Of a stretch of 64,000 nt of DNA, positions 16,267-24,877 are shown one piece after another. The stretch is taken from NCBI GenBank assembly GCA_011392765.1, contig WYCW01000002.1:404917-468916 (forward strand), given 5' to 3'. The notes under the pieces are model-generated. The model ran no database searches and was not told where the DNA came from. It was given only the letters and a program-made list of their open reading frames with translations. Source of the DNA: Candidatus Thiosymbion ectosymbiont of Catanema sp. Cochon2018 (GTDB taxonomy: Bacteria; Pseudomonadota; Gammaproteobacteria; Chromatiales; Chromatiaceae). Each line of letters starts with the position of its first letter. The first letter of the stretch is position 1. The translations under genes were made by a program, and so were the position numbers.

Positions 16267-16647
16267 CTACAGGCTCTCAGACAGCCAAGAACTTCCCTCC
16301 CTTGCTGTCGCGGCTGCCCGAGTGAGTGACCCCTCCACACCGGCTTCTCCCGCTCCGGGTCGAAAGAGTTCTCTTTCGATGTCGAGCACCAAAGCGCGCC
16401 ATTGCCTTTGCAGGCGTTGACCGGCCAGGTTTACCCAGATCCAGATTAACGAGAGGAAGATTCCGGCAATGGGGACCAGGAGCAGAGGTCCCTGCCACGC
16501 ATTGGCCTGACCGCTTACGGCAAGAGCGAACAGCCCACTATTGACCAGCAGCAAAAAGTTGTTTCTGGTCCAGATGAGCGGGGGATGAAGACGCAGTTGC
16601 GCCAGCGCCTCGGTATATGCACGCTCGAGTTGTTCCGCGCTTTTCAT
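16267..16647 (-). CDS. Small two-helix membrane protein, function unknown
   Basis: A 126-residue protein starting MKSAEQLERAYTEALAQLRL. Two hydrophobic segments are clear: NNFLLLVNSGLFALAVSG and GPLLLVPIAGIFLSLIWIWV. A cytoplasmic helix with GQRLQRQWRALVLDIERELF follows. The layout resembles the RipA-like family of small octameric membrane proteins, but I hold that only as a possibility. It is 9 bases upstream of the Rpn gene on the same strand and may be co-transcribed. I chose the ATG at 16647 because the upstream extension lacks protein character. Confidence 0.6.
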   Translation of the reverse strand: MKSAEQLERAYTEALAQLRLHPPLIWTRNNFLLLVNSGLFALAVSGQANAWQGPLLLVPIAGIFLSLIWIWVNLAGQRLQRQWRALVLDIERELFRPGAGEAGVEGSLTRAAATAREGSSWLSESL

Positions 16648-16699
16648 TACAGACCTCCAATCGGTCCTGCCGGAATCAAGGTGTGCTGGTACAGAGGAT

Positions 16700-16765
16700 A
16701 CCATTATCCGTTATTGAGCAACCGGCATATTGCCGGTTTGGCAAGTCTCACGGATACTGTCACCC
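16700..16765 (-). pseudogene. Deleted copy of an Rpn gene (3' end fused to 5' leader)
   Basis: On the minus strand it reads SVRLAKPAICRLLNNG and a stop, clearly parallel to the end of the intact Rpn protein (GLSEPAIHRLLDDG and a stop). On its other side it joins directly to ATACTGTCACCCT, the same sequence found at the start of the intact gene (16257-16269). The whole coding body has therefore been lost between the last 15 codons and the leader. It indicates that two Rpn genes once stood in tandem. Confidence 0.6.
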
Positions 16766-16769
16766 TTTT

Positions 16770-17768
16770 TCAAATGGGATTCCGATCCTGCTTTTTGAGC
16801 AGGTCAGTGCGCTGCAGGTCGGTCAGGTTCTCGACCGCATAGCCGGCGAGCGTAAAGCCTTGGGGTCGGTTGGAGACCTCGAGCAGGTAGTCGTCGCCTT
16901 CCGCAAGCTTGGTGATCCGATAACGGATGGTCTCACCCTCGGTCAGGGTCGCCTCGATCTCGACCGGGGTGGACTCGGTATCGATTGCGGGTCTTTCCTC
17001 GTCCCCCACTACGCCGACAAAGTCGATGTTGGTCAGGGCACGGACCTGCTTTTTGATGGCCAGCTCGTCCTGCTCCTCACCCTCGGCCAGGTCCGTGAGC
17101 CGCCAGTCGTCGTCCGTGCGTTCCAGGGTCAGTCCCGCGAATGTCAGGCGCTGGATGGCTTCCGGCTTCAGGTGGAGCAGCGTCCGATCGCTCCAGTCGT
17201 CCGGCTGGTTCGGGGCATCGAAGAGGCCGAGCTCGGCCTCGTAGATGGCTTTATCACCGGCGGCGCGCACGAACAGGCGCCGGAATCCGGAGGAGTCGCC
17301 GAGATAGAGGATCGCGGGCGGGGCGTCACCGCGCTCCAGTACCAGCTTGCGCTCAAAAACCTGGTCGCCGACCTTGAAGCGATTCAGGGCCGCCTCCGAG
17401 GTGGCTACGGGTAAGCCTTTTTCTAAGCCCTTCAGCTTGGATAGCAGATCGGTCACCTTATGCTTGGCGGCGGGGAGGTCCTTGAGAGAGGGTATGATCC
17501 AGCCGTCTTCGGTCTTGGCGATCAGCACCGGCTCCCCGTCGGAGGTCCGGACGCGGATGCCGGTTACTTGCTCCGGCTCGAAGGCGAGGAGGGGGCCTTC
17601 GGACCCCGCGGGCCCCATCTTCTTCCCCCCGAGCCCTAACAGGACGGCGGCCAGGAGCTGTAATACCAGCAACGCACCGAGGCCGAGGACCAGTGGAGAG
17701 CGCAGGCTACTCCAAATCGTCTTGGCCGGCGCGGTGCCTTCTTGGGTCTTGGTGGTCGTCGTCTGCAT
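16770..17768 (-). CDS. DUF4340 protein associated with a Gld-like ABC exporter
   Basis: A 332-residue protein with one N-terminal membrane anchor (PLVLGLGALLVLQLLAAVLL, about residues 25-44) and a long periplasmic part. The DUF4340 pattern is visible in LLAFEPEQVTGIRVRTSDGE, WIIPSLKDLPAAKHKVTDLL and ILYLGDSSGFRRLFVRAAGD. The gene is 3 bases downstream of the GldF-GldG fusion and is the third gene of the operon. In many Proteobacteria the same trio (ATPase, permease plus auxiliary protein, DUF4340) occurs and its cargo is unknown. The C-terminus overlaps the Rpn remnant region only at its stop codon. Confidence 0.85.
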   Translation of the reverse strand: MQTTTTKTQEGTAPAKTIWSSLRSPLVLGLGALLVLQLLAAVLLGLGGKKMGPAGSEGPLLAFEPEQVTGIRVRTSDGEPVLIAKTEDGWIIPSLKDLPAAKHKVTDLLSKLKGLEKGLPVATSEAALNRFKVGDQVFERKLVLERGDAPPAILYLGDSSGFRRLFVRAAGDKAIYEAELGLFDAPNQPDDWSDRTLLHLKPEAIQRLTFAGLTLERTDDDWRLTDLAEGEEQDELAIKKQVRALTNIDFVGVVGDEERPAIDTESTPVEIEATLTEGETIRYRITKLAEGDDYLLEVSNRPQGFTLAGYAVENLTDLQRTDLLKKQDRNPI

Positions 17769-17771
17769 GGC

Positions 17772-20720
17772 TCAGGACCTCCCCGCGGACAGGATTGTCT
17801 CGTAATGACTCCGGCGCCGTTGTCGGCTCCTCCGATACAGACTGTAGACGAGGGCGAGACCCGCCAGGGCCAGGGCGTAATTGAGGTATTCCCAGGTCAT
17901 CTGTTCGCGTCGGGTTAGGGGCTTGAGCAGTCGCGAGTACTGGCCCCGACCGCGCAGACTCAACAACCCACGGTCCTCCAGGGACCAATCCACGGCGTTT
18001 TGGATCAGTTCCAAGGGCTTGGTATAAAGAGTCCGGGTAGCCTCGGTGGCGAGGCTGATTGCCGTGTCCGTCAGAAAGCTGGCGGAGCCGATCAGGATCA
18101 GCCGGGCCGCGGGGGGAGAGGTCTCCACCACGCCGGAGATCGGCGGTTGCACCGCTTTTTCCACTTTTTCCACTGATTCGTCCAGCTCGTCCGGTGCGGC
18201 GGCGGTTTTTTCAGTTCCTTCAGCCAACCCCGCGTCCTTTTCTTCCGCTTCTTCTTCCGGCTCGGCCAACAGGGGCGAAGGCTTGCCGGTAAAAAAAGAG
18301 CCAAAACGGCCCTGGACCGCTACCGCCAGGGGTCTGCTGTCCTGGTCGTCACCCACGGCGAAGCCGAGGGGTCCGTGGGCGTCGAAGTCGGGCTGGATGT
18401 TCTCGGTCGCACTGGTCCAGGAGTCCGCCGAACTTTTCAGCAGCTCGATCACACGGCGGTCCCGGTTCTTCTCCGGGTCGATTTTTACGGGCGAGGCCCA
18501 GTTCAGGGTGAGCTGCCCGAGCCCGGAGGTGATGCCGGTCTCCCGGTCCATGCCGTCGTCACGGATGTCCGCAAAATACGGATAGGCGATGCTTTGGATC
18601 TCTTCGACCACAAAGCCCGCCACCTCCCGCCGCACGGGGATCGGGAAGGGCGTGCTTTGGCGATCCAGGACCAGGGTCTGCTCCAGCTCGACACCCTGGT
18701 GCGCCAGCCACTCTTCCAGACCCGTCGGCTGGAGCCGGGCGTTGATGGAGTTGCTTCCCAGGTCCAGGTGGTAGGGGGAGGCGGCGAGGATCACCGTCCC
18801 CCCCTGCATCAGGAACTGGTCGATGGCGAAGACCTGCCTCTCGTCCAGACTCTCGGGTCCGGCCACCAACAGCAGATCCGTGTCTTCAGGGACGGTGCCC
18901 TGGTCGAGCGTTGTCTGCTTGAGGGTCAGGTTGGACCTCAGGGCTTCCTCCAGGGCACCGTAGCTCGGGCCGGCCGCCGCCATGAATCCGCCACCGGCCC
19001 GGGGCGGGGTGTAGAGGGCCACCGTCTTGAGGAAGCCGGGGGCGAAACGTTTGATGCCGGCCTCGATGGCCCGTTGGAGCCCGGCCTTGTCGAGCTCCTG
19101 GGGAAGGGGGATGGGAATGGCCTGGTCGCCTGATTCCAGGACCATGTAAAAGTAAAATGCCTCGGGGTTCAGCAGATCCAGGATCAGGGGCCGGAAGCCG
19201 AAGCGTTCCTCGATCTCACGCCCCAAGGCGCCGTCGGCGGCATCCGGGTCCCGGATGTCGAACCTGAACTTACCGTCGGCTGCCTCCGCCAACTCGGCGA
19301 GTACCGTCCGTAGCTCCTCCCGCAGGCCGGGCAGGGGTTCCGGCAGCTTCTCAGTCGCCGAGATGTAGCCGTGAAAGGCCACCGGCCGGGTCAGCCCTTG
19401 AAAAATGTCGCCGCCGCCCCGGTAACCGTAGAGCAGCTTTTTGATGGTCCGGGTAATGTCGTGCTCCGGATTGCGCAGACGCACCTCCAGATCCCCCTCA
19501 CCCGGGTCCTTGACCTCGATCAGGTCTTGAAAACCCAGCTTCTCGTGTTGGCCGCCGTACTGGACCAGCAGGTCGAAATAGGAGTTGACCACGGCCGCCT
19601 GGTACTTGCTGGCGGTCTGGAAGGCCACCGGGCGGATGCCGTAACGTTCCCCGGCCTCCCGCTCCAGGTCGGGCTCCTCCATCGGATCGATGAACTCCAC
19701 CCGCACCTTGTCGCCGCCGGCGATCTCGTACTCCCGCAACAGGTCGCGGATCCGGGGCACCAGGGGCGCCAGCAGGGGGTGGGTGCGGGCGCTGAAATAG
19801 CCGCGCATCAGCAGGGGTTCCCGGAGCTGGGCCAGGTAGTTGCGAGAAGCCTCGGAAATAGAGTAGATCCGCCCTTGGGTGATGTCCGCACGCGCCCAGC
19901 CGATCCGGTGCAACCACAGGTTGGCGGCCAGGAGGTTGGCCGCGAGCAGCCCGGTGACCAGGACCCAGCGCCGGTGGCGCTCGGGGCTTGCGGTATCCTC
20001 GGCCCAGCGCAGCCGCTCCAGGGAGTAGACATTGAGGGCCAGGAACAGGCCGACGATGCTGAGATAGAAGTAGAGATCGCGCAGATCGATGACGCCGCGG
20101 GTGATGGATTCGAAACGCGAGCCGCTGCCCAACAGCTCCAGGACCTCGCCGCCACGGTGCCCCAACAGGCTTGTCAGGGCCTCCGAGCCCAGGAGGAAGA
20201 ACAGCCCGCACAGCAGGGTACTTCCGATGAGACTGACGATGGGGTTATCCGTGCGGGCAGAGACGAAGAGGCCAATGGCGATATAGGCCGCCGCCAGCAG
20301 CAGAGTGGCCAGGTAGGCCCCGAGCACGGGTCCCCAGTCCAGGGGACCTAAGAGCGAGACAGTGATCGGCAAAGGCAGCGTGAGCGCCAGGGCCACCGCC
20401 ACCAGGGCCAGGGCTGCCAGGAACTTGCCCAGCACCAGGCGCAGTGGAAAAACCGGCAGGGTGAGCAGGGTTTCTAAAGTGCCGGCGCGGCGTTCCTCGC
20501 TCCACAGGCGCATGGTCAGCGCCGCCGTCAGAAAGATCAGCAGTACCGGCATCCACTCGAACAGGGAGCGGGTATCCGCCAGATTGCGGGCGAAGAAGGC
20601 TTCTACCCAAAAGAAGACGAACAGGTTCACCGCCAGGAAAGCGCCCAGAAAGATATAGGCGACCGGTGAGGCGAAGAAGCCCCACAGCTCCTTGCGGGCG
20701 ATGGATATGACCTCATGCAT
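17772..20720 (-). CDS. Fused ABC-2 permease (GldF-like) and ABC auxiliary protein (GldG-like)
   Basis: A 982-residue membrane protein. Residues 1-240 form an ABC-2 type permease with six helices, opening MHEVISIARKELWGFFASPV and including the conserved EERRAGTLETLLTLPV. From about residue 250 a new helix (WVLVTGLLAANLLAANLWLH) begins the GldG-like part, with DITQGRIYSISEASRNYLAQ, VRVEFIDPMEEPDLEREAGE and a Walker-free ABC_transp_aux domain. An acidic, Ala/Glu-rich linker lies near residues 805-845, and a final helix (YLNYALALAGLALVYSLYRR) ends the protein. GldF and GldG are separate in Bacteroidetes gliding systems; the fused form occurs in Proteobacteria. It lies between the GldA-like ATPase and DUF4340 genes. 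Confidence 0.87.
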   Translation of the reverse strand: MHEVISIARKELWGFFASPVAYIFLGAFLAVNLFVFFWVEAFFARNLADTRSLFEWMPVLLIFLTAALTMRLWSEERRAGTLETLLTLPVFPLRLVLGKFLAALALVAVALALTLPLPITVSLLGPLDWGPVLGAYLATLLLAAAYIAIGLFVSARTDNPIVSLIGSTLLCGLFFLLGSEALTSLLGHRGGEVLELLGSGSRFESITRGVIDLRDLYFYLSIVGLFLALNVYSLERLRWAEDTASPERHRRWVLVTGLLAANLLAANLWLHRIGWARADITQGRIYSISEASRNYLAQLREPLLMRGYFSARTHPLLAPLVPRIRDLLREYEIAGGDKVRVEFIDPMEEPDLEREAGERYGIRPVAFQTASKYQAAVVNSYFDLLVQYGGQHEKLGFQDLIEVKDPGEGDLEVRLRNPEHDITRTIKKLLYGYRGGGDIFQGLTRPVAFHGYISATEKLPEPLPGLREELRTVLAELAEAADGKFRFDIRDPDAADGALGREIEERFGFRPLILDLLNPEAFYFYMVLESGDQAIPIPLPQELDKAGLQRAIEAGIKRFAPGFLKTVALYTPPRAGGGFMAAAGPSYGALEEALRSNLTLKQTTLDQGTVPEDTDLLLVAGPESLDERQVFAIDQFLMQGGTVILAASPYHLDLGSNSINARLQPTGLEEWLAHQGVELEQTLVLDRQSTPFPIPVRREVAGFVVEEIQSIAYPYFADIRDDGMDRETGITSGLGQLTLNWASPVKIDPEKNRDRRVIELLKSSADSWTSATENIQPDFDAHGPLGFAVGDDQDSRPLAVAVQGRFGSFFTGKPSPLLAEPEEEAEEKDAGLAEGTEKTAAAPDELDESVEKVEKAVQPPISGVVETSPPAARLILIGSASFLTDTAISLATEATRTLYTKPLELIQNAVDWSLEDRGLLSLRGRGQYSRLLKPLTRREQMTWEYLNYALALAGLALVYSLYRRSRQRRRSHYETILSAGRS

Positions 20721-20750
20721 GGGACTAGATACCCCGTTTCATCACCGAGG

Positions 20751-20818
20751 AACCACGGAGGCAGACACGGATAAACACGGATCACAATCCGTGTTTATCT
20801 GTGTCTATCCGTGGTTCT
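20751..20818. repeat. Hairpin repeat family R3 (ACACGGATAAACACGGAT type)
   Basis: AACCACGGAGGCAGACACGG and ATAAACACGGAT are mirrored by ATCCGTGTTTATCTGTGTCT and ATCCGTGGTT, making a long imperfect stem. It lies in the 132-base gap between the ATPase and permease genes, inside the presumed operon. A related but larger structure is at 26513-26677. Confidence 0.8.
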
Positions 20819-20852
20819 AATGCAAGTAAAAACCCCAGATTGAGAACGCTCC

Positions 20853-21779
20853 CTAGGTCTCCCGGCGCCGGCTGACCGCGCCGAACAGGGCCTCCAGGTC
20901 CCGGACCTCCGGCTGCAGGCCGTATAGGTCCCAACCGGCCGTACCCACCGTGCGGGCGACCAGAGGCGCTGTTTTCTCCGGGTCGGCGGTATCCAGGGCA
21001 TAGCGGTAACGGCCATCCGGGGTCTTTACGGGCTCCACGACAGTTACCGGGTCCAGCTCCATCAGCCTCGGCATCACCTGCGCGGGGGCCTGTTTCAGGG
21101 AGACGAGCAGGCGATTCGGGTTACTCAGGGCGGCGAGGTCCGAGTCCAGGGCCAGGCGCCCGGTGTGCATGATGAGCACCCGGTCGCAGACCGCCTCGAC
21201 CTCCTGCAGGATATGCGTCGACAGGATCAGGGTCGCGTGCTCGGCCAGCTCCCGGATCAGGGTCCGCATGTGCCGGATCTGGGACGGATCGAGCCCGTTG
21301 GTAGGCTCGTCCAGGATCAGAACGGTCGGCCGATGGAGGATGGCCTGGGCCACGCCGACGCGCTGGTGGTAGCCGCGGGAGAGGGTGGCGATGACCTGGT
21401 CCGCCTTGGGCGCCAGACCCGTGTGCTCGATCGCCTCACGGATCGCCGCGGGACGCTCGGATTGCGGCACACCATGGAGGGTCGCCTGGTAATCCAGGGC
21501 ATCGATCACCGTCATTTCCGGGTACAGAGGGCAGTTCTCCGGGAGGTAGCCGATGCGCTTCTGTACCTCCCGTCGTTGCCCGCGGATGTCGAGACCCTCG
21601 ATGCGGATATCGCCGGCATCCGGCTCCAGATAGCCGGTGAGCATCTTCATGACGGTGGTCTTGCCGGCCCCGTTGTGGCCCAACAGACCCACGACTTCGG
21701 AGCGGCCGATGTCGAACGAGACATCGGCCACCGCCTTCAGGTCGCCGTAGCTGCGGGTAAGTCGTCGTACCTCGATCAT
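20853..21779 (-). CDS. ABC exporter ATP-binding protein (GldA-like)
   Basis: A 308-residue ATPase. The Walker A motif GHNGAGKT is at residues 34-41, the signature is the variant LSRGYHQRVGVAQAILHRP, and Walker B is VLILDEPTNGLDP followed by the switch His in LSTHILQEVEAVCDRV. The C-terminal extension after about residue 215 is typical of ABC-2 exporter ATPases such as GldA. It is the first gene of a three-gene operon with the fused permease and DUF4340. An R3 hairpin separates it from the permease and could affect the relative expression of the two. The cargo is unknown. Confidence 0.92.
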   Translation of the reverse strand: MIEVRRLTRSYGDLKAVADVSFDIGRSEVVGLLGHNGAGKTTVMKMLTGYLEPDAGDIRIEGLDIRGQRREVQKRIGYLPENCPLYPEMTVIDALDYQATLHGVPQSERPAAIREAIEHTGLAPKADQVIATLSRGYHQRVGVAQAILHRPTVLILDEPTNGLDPSQIRHMRTLIRELAEHATLILSTHILQEVEAVCDRVLIMHTGRLALDSDLAALSNPNRLLVSLKQAPAQVMPRLMELDPVTVVEPVKTPDGRYRYALDTADPEKTAPLVARTVGTAGWDLYGLQPEVRDLEALFGAVSRRRET

Positions 21780-21879
21780 GTACAGGCCCCTTATCGTTAT
21801 CTCCGTTGTCGGTTTCAGAGGGTGAAAAAACTCCAGAAAAGACCATCGATTTGCGGGGGAGTTCCCAGGGCGGGGATTT

Positions 21880-22373
21880 TACCAAAGACCGTCTATTGCA
21901 AGAGGGGAACCACGAAGGCGCACCAGGGCGGGCGCGTATAAATTTCTGTCGGCTCGTAGGTTGGGCAAAGCCGGATCAGGGACGATCCGGTGTGCCCTGT
22001 GTGCCCCCCGGTCCATGCACTCCATACCGTCCATGTTGTCCATTGGGCTACCCTCATGTCGTCCGTGCGGCCTACAGCAGCGAACCTGTAGGATTGGACA
22101 AAGCCACCAGGGACGACGGCAGCCGCCGTGGACGATATGGACCAAGTGGACTATGTGGACCAGGGGTTGCTGTGTGCCCCCCGGTCCATGCAGTCTATAC
22201 CGTCCATGTTGTCCATTGGGCTACCCTCATGTCGTCCGTGTGGCCCACAGCAGCGGTGTGCCCAACACCCATTCCGTGGGGCTTGTCGCCATCCAAAGAT
22301 GCGGTTCGTGCGGGGAAGGCGTGCATCGGCCGGTAAGCTCAGAATCACCGCGCTCACCGCACCTATATTATTA
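21880..22373. repeat. Repeat field with two R8 copies and an R1 copy
   Basis: Two direct copies of a block containing CCGTCCATGTTGTCCATTGG and CTACCCTCATGTCGTCCGT lie at about 22002-22070 and 22172-22245. A diverged inverse copy is at 46290-46400. R1 sequence with GATGCGGTTCGTGCGGGGAA and CACCGCGCTCACCGCA is at 22296-22360. I see no gene. Confidence 0.75.
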
Positions 22374-23630
22374 TCAGCCCTCTCCCCGGGGTGGTCTTGT
22401 TGCAAATATGGTCAACATCAGCTCGGAATCATCGATCAGGCGATATTTCGGAAGCCGTCCTGATAGTTTTTCGCTTTCAGACAGAATAATGGGTACCCCT
22501 TCACCGCGCTTGTCCATGAGGAACCTGCGGTCACCGGGATAGTCTTCAAAAGGCATGGCGCAGCGGGCGAGCAGGCTGGTCAAGAGCTCATTTCGGGCCG
22601 CCTGTCTCAGCGGAAGGCTCTCGATCGTCATCGTGTTCGGGATCGTACCGGGTGAAAAAATTTCGAGGCGGTCCGAGAACATGTGCAGGCGGACCTTCGA
22701 GCTTTGAATCGAATAATCCCGATGCGCGACGGCATTGACCAGGGCCTCGAACACAGCTTGCATCGCATAGTGTGGAATATCACGTCGTGCGGGTTCCTTC
22801 AGCGCGTACACTTTCATGTTCTTTTCAACGAACCGACAGGCATCGGCAATCTGCACATCCAATGGCCCGACGATGTCCCTGGCGTCCAACTGGTAGGCCG
22901 CATTCCGCTCGGTGCCCCGGTAGGCAACCGCCTGAACGAAGGCGTTGGTGATGAACTCATCAGGTTGCTCGCTCGCCATCAGGAGGCCACTGACGCTCGG
23001 GCAAATCTTCCCGTCCTCATCTTGCACGAGAAGCCGGAGCTTCAGTAAAAACTCCTCATCATTATCCGGAGACAAGGGCGTCTTGAACTTTTCCCATCGC
23101 CTTTTTTCGAGGCAATCTCGCGGCGCAATCGGAACCGACTGCTCATCGAATCGGATGATTCTGGTTTGGCTGCGTTGTTGAAAGAGCCGGGCTAAGATGT
23201 CCGGCGTCATCTGACGCTTCGAGCTGCCGATCCGATGAAAGTACCCGCCTGGACTTTGATGGACATAAAGGCTCTTGGGGACATCGACACGGACGATAAT
23301 CAGTTCGACATCATCATCCGTGATGACTGGAACTTTCCGAATCCGGCAAACCAGTGCAGGTGTAATCAGGTCGTTGCAGATCCCTCTCATCCAGGTCTCG
23401 ACGGCATCCAACTTTTCTTCCGGAACGCCGACGATCGATCCGGACTTGTCATCGACGCCCAGCACAAAAACACCACTGGCGGTATTGGCCATGGCGGCCA
23501 GCTCATCGGCCATGCTGTCTCTGTGCGGACCGGAAATCCGGGAACCCTTATAGTCGAGGCTCTTCAATTCCAGCGCGGAGTCCTCTCCCAGTCGGATTTG
23601 CTTTAACAGTTCATCGGTGGTTTCAAACAT
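22374..23630 (-). CDS. AlbA_2 (Schlafen-type) DNA-binding / HATPase_c_4 protein
   Basis: A 418-residue protein. The N-terminal AlbA_2 domain (residues about 10-150) shows GEDSALELKSLDYKG, the core ADELAAMANTASGVFVLGVD and YFHRIGSSKRQM. The C-terminal part has the GHKL-like ATPase pattern of HATPase_c_4: AVFEALVNAVAHRDYSIQSS with the N-box Asn and Asp, RLEIFSPGTIPNTM and RGEGVPIILSE. Members are often named RecG-like or transcriptional regulators; their functions are mostly unknown, and some sit in defence islands. The gene stands between a repeat field and a truncated gene remnant, with no operon partner. Confidence 0.87.
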   Translation of the reverse strand: MFETTDELLKQIRLGEDSALELKSLDYKGSRISGPHRDSMADELAAMANTASGVFVLGVDDKSGSIVGVPEEKLDAVETWMRGICNDLITPALVCRIRKVPVITDDDVELIIVRVDVPKSLYVHQSPGGYFHRIGSSKRQMTPDILARLFQQRSQTRIIRFDEQSVPIAPRDCLEKRRWEKFKTPLSPDNDEEFLLKLRLLVQDEDGKICPSVSGLLMASEQPDEFITNAFVQAVAYRGTERNAAYQLDARDIVGPLDVQIADACRFVEKNMKVYALKEPARRDIPHYAMQAVFEALVNAVAHRDYSIQSSKVRLHMFSDRLEIFSPGTIPNTMTIESLPLRQAARNELLTSLLARCAMPFEDYPGDRRFLMDKRGEGVPIILSESEKLSGRLPKYRLIDDSELMLTIFATRPPRGEG

Positions 23631-23632
23631 GC

Positions 23633-23788
23633 CTAAACCTTTAACCTTATCCGCTGGTAGTACCTGTCGAAGGCCTCTTGGCCACCTTCCATGATGGCGC
23701 AGATCACATCCCGGATGCCCGCTTCTTCAAGCCCACCTTGGCGATCAATCCGCACCTGTCCGTTTTCGAAATTTCTACTTTCGCGCAA
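23633..23788 (-). pseudogene. C-terminal remnant of an unrecognised gene
   Basis: About 46 codons read FENGQVRIDRQGGLEEAGI, then RDVICAIMEGGQEAFDRYYQ and a short basic end before a stop. Composition looks like real protein, but there is no start or upstream body; the open frame begins inside the end of the neighbouring HEPN-like gene. I read it as the tail of a gene that was truncated when the HEPN-like segment arrived. I do not recognise the family. Confidence 0.4.
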
Positions 23789-24650
23789 CTACTTTCGGTA
23801 AGTGTGCTACTTGATGTATAAAACCAATTCTGTCCGTAGTTGAACTTGCCCTTCTCATTTTCCCTAATAACTTTCCCACTCCCGTCGAACCGTAGTTCAA
23901 ATACTTTGCCACCTCTACGGGCTCAAACACTACTGTAGGAACTGAAGGGTGAATAAATTCATTTCTCTTGTTCTTTAACTCGATAAATTGGCTTCGCTCT
24001 TTCCAGGATTTAAAATTGCCCAATTCATTTGCTGCAAAAGTGACCATCCACGCATCAATCCTATCCATTATTGCCGCCTGAGAATCAAGAGTGAGTGTAT
24101 TTGTGTATTCCGAAGGATCTGGAATTAGATCCCTTATGTGAAATGCGTATCTAAATAGAAAACAATCTACTAGTGATACGCAACTATGTAAAAAACCTCG
24201 GAAGCTACGAGAGAAACCCTCGATATCCCAAGAATTATATAGCTCACACGTTTCTTTATGGAAATAGCAAATATCTCGGGCTAATGCCTTCTCAGGTGCC
24301 TCTAGAGCCCCTTGATTTGTAACACTGACACTGTGCTTTCCAAGGGTTGAAGTCATCTCACAGGAAAGCCCCTCTACCGATCCTGGCATGGACATTTCGA
24401 TGACTGGCTGTAGAAATCGGTCTTCAGCATCGAACCACACTTGAAGCATATTAGCTTTGCCACTATTTATAGTATGTTCAACTTCATCTTTGAAATTCAC
24501 TATAAATTCTCTGTGTTCACTCTTTAGAGAAAGATCGTCTCCAAAATTCTTATATTTCGGCACGGGTATGTTTAACGATTTAGCCAAGTGAACGACATGC
24601 TTAGTAGCTTTTTCCCTACCAAGATATCTTTCTTGCCTAACTAACTTCAC
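23775..24650 (-). CDS. Unrecognised low-GC protein with a HEPN-like R-x4-H motif
   Basis: A 291-residue protein I cannot place in a family. The C-terminal half is helical and includes IELKNKRNEFIHPSVP, where RNEFIH fits the R-(N)-x3-H catalytic motif of HEPN ribonucleases. The N-terminal 130 residues look mixed alpha/beta (MLQVWFDAEDRFLQPVIEMS). GC content is far below that of the flanking genes, indicating transfer. An attC-like sequence lies just upstream and a gene tail without a body lies downstream, so the gene may have been delivered as a cassette. A HEPN RNase role is a guess based on one motif plus helical context. Confidence 0.6.
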   Translation of the reverse strand: MKLVRQERYLGREKATKHVVHLAKSLNIPVPKYKNFGDDLSLKSEHREFIVNFKDEVEHTINSGKANMLQVWFDAEDRFLQPVIEMSMPGSVEGLSCEMTSTLGKHSVSVTNQGALEAPEKALARDICYFHKETCELYNSWDIEGFSRSFRGFLHSCVSLVDCFLFRYAFHIRDLIPDPSEYTNTLTLDSQAAIMDRIDAWMVTFAANELGNFKSWKERSQFIELKNKRNEFIHPSVPTVVFEPVEVAKYLNYGSTGVGKLLGKMRRASSTTDRIGFIHQVAHLPKVVARK

Positions 24651-24666
24651 TATTCCCCCATGTCAC

Positions 24667-24771
24667 GTATAACGGATTGGGCAAGGTGTGCTAGACCGCG
24701 CTGGAATGGATGCCGAATTAACCATTTAGCTCGCCGCGCGGTTTGGCGTTGCCATGAACCAACTGTTAGGT
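24667..24771 (+). other. attC-like recombination site (candidate)
   Basis: GTTAGGT at 24765-24771 fits the integron R' core GTTRRRY. CCAACTGTTA next to it is nearly complementary to TAACGGATTGG at 24670-24680, giving the paired R/L arms expected of an attC of about 105 bases. The left core (GTATAAC) does not fit RYYYAAC perfectly. There is no integrase in the window. Confidence 0.35.
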
Positions 24772-24791
24772 AATTCTCTCCAACAAATAAG

Positions 24792-24877
24792 ATGAGCATT
24801 GAAATCGAACTTCGCGGCCCTATTGCGTCTGGAAAATCTGAAATGTCAACAGGACCTGGATTGGATGTCATGGGTTT
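24792..24877 (+). pseudogene. Truncated gene start after the attC-like site
   Basis: From the ATG at 24792 the frame begins MSIEIELRGPIASGKSEM and stays open into antisense larA sequence. The first 20 residues look like a natural protein start (a strand followed by a glycine-rich loop), as would be expected for a cassette gene cut short at the larA boundary. Confidence 0.3.
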
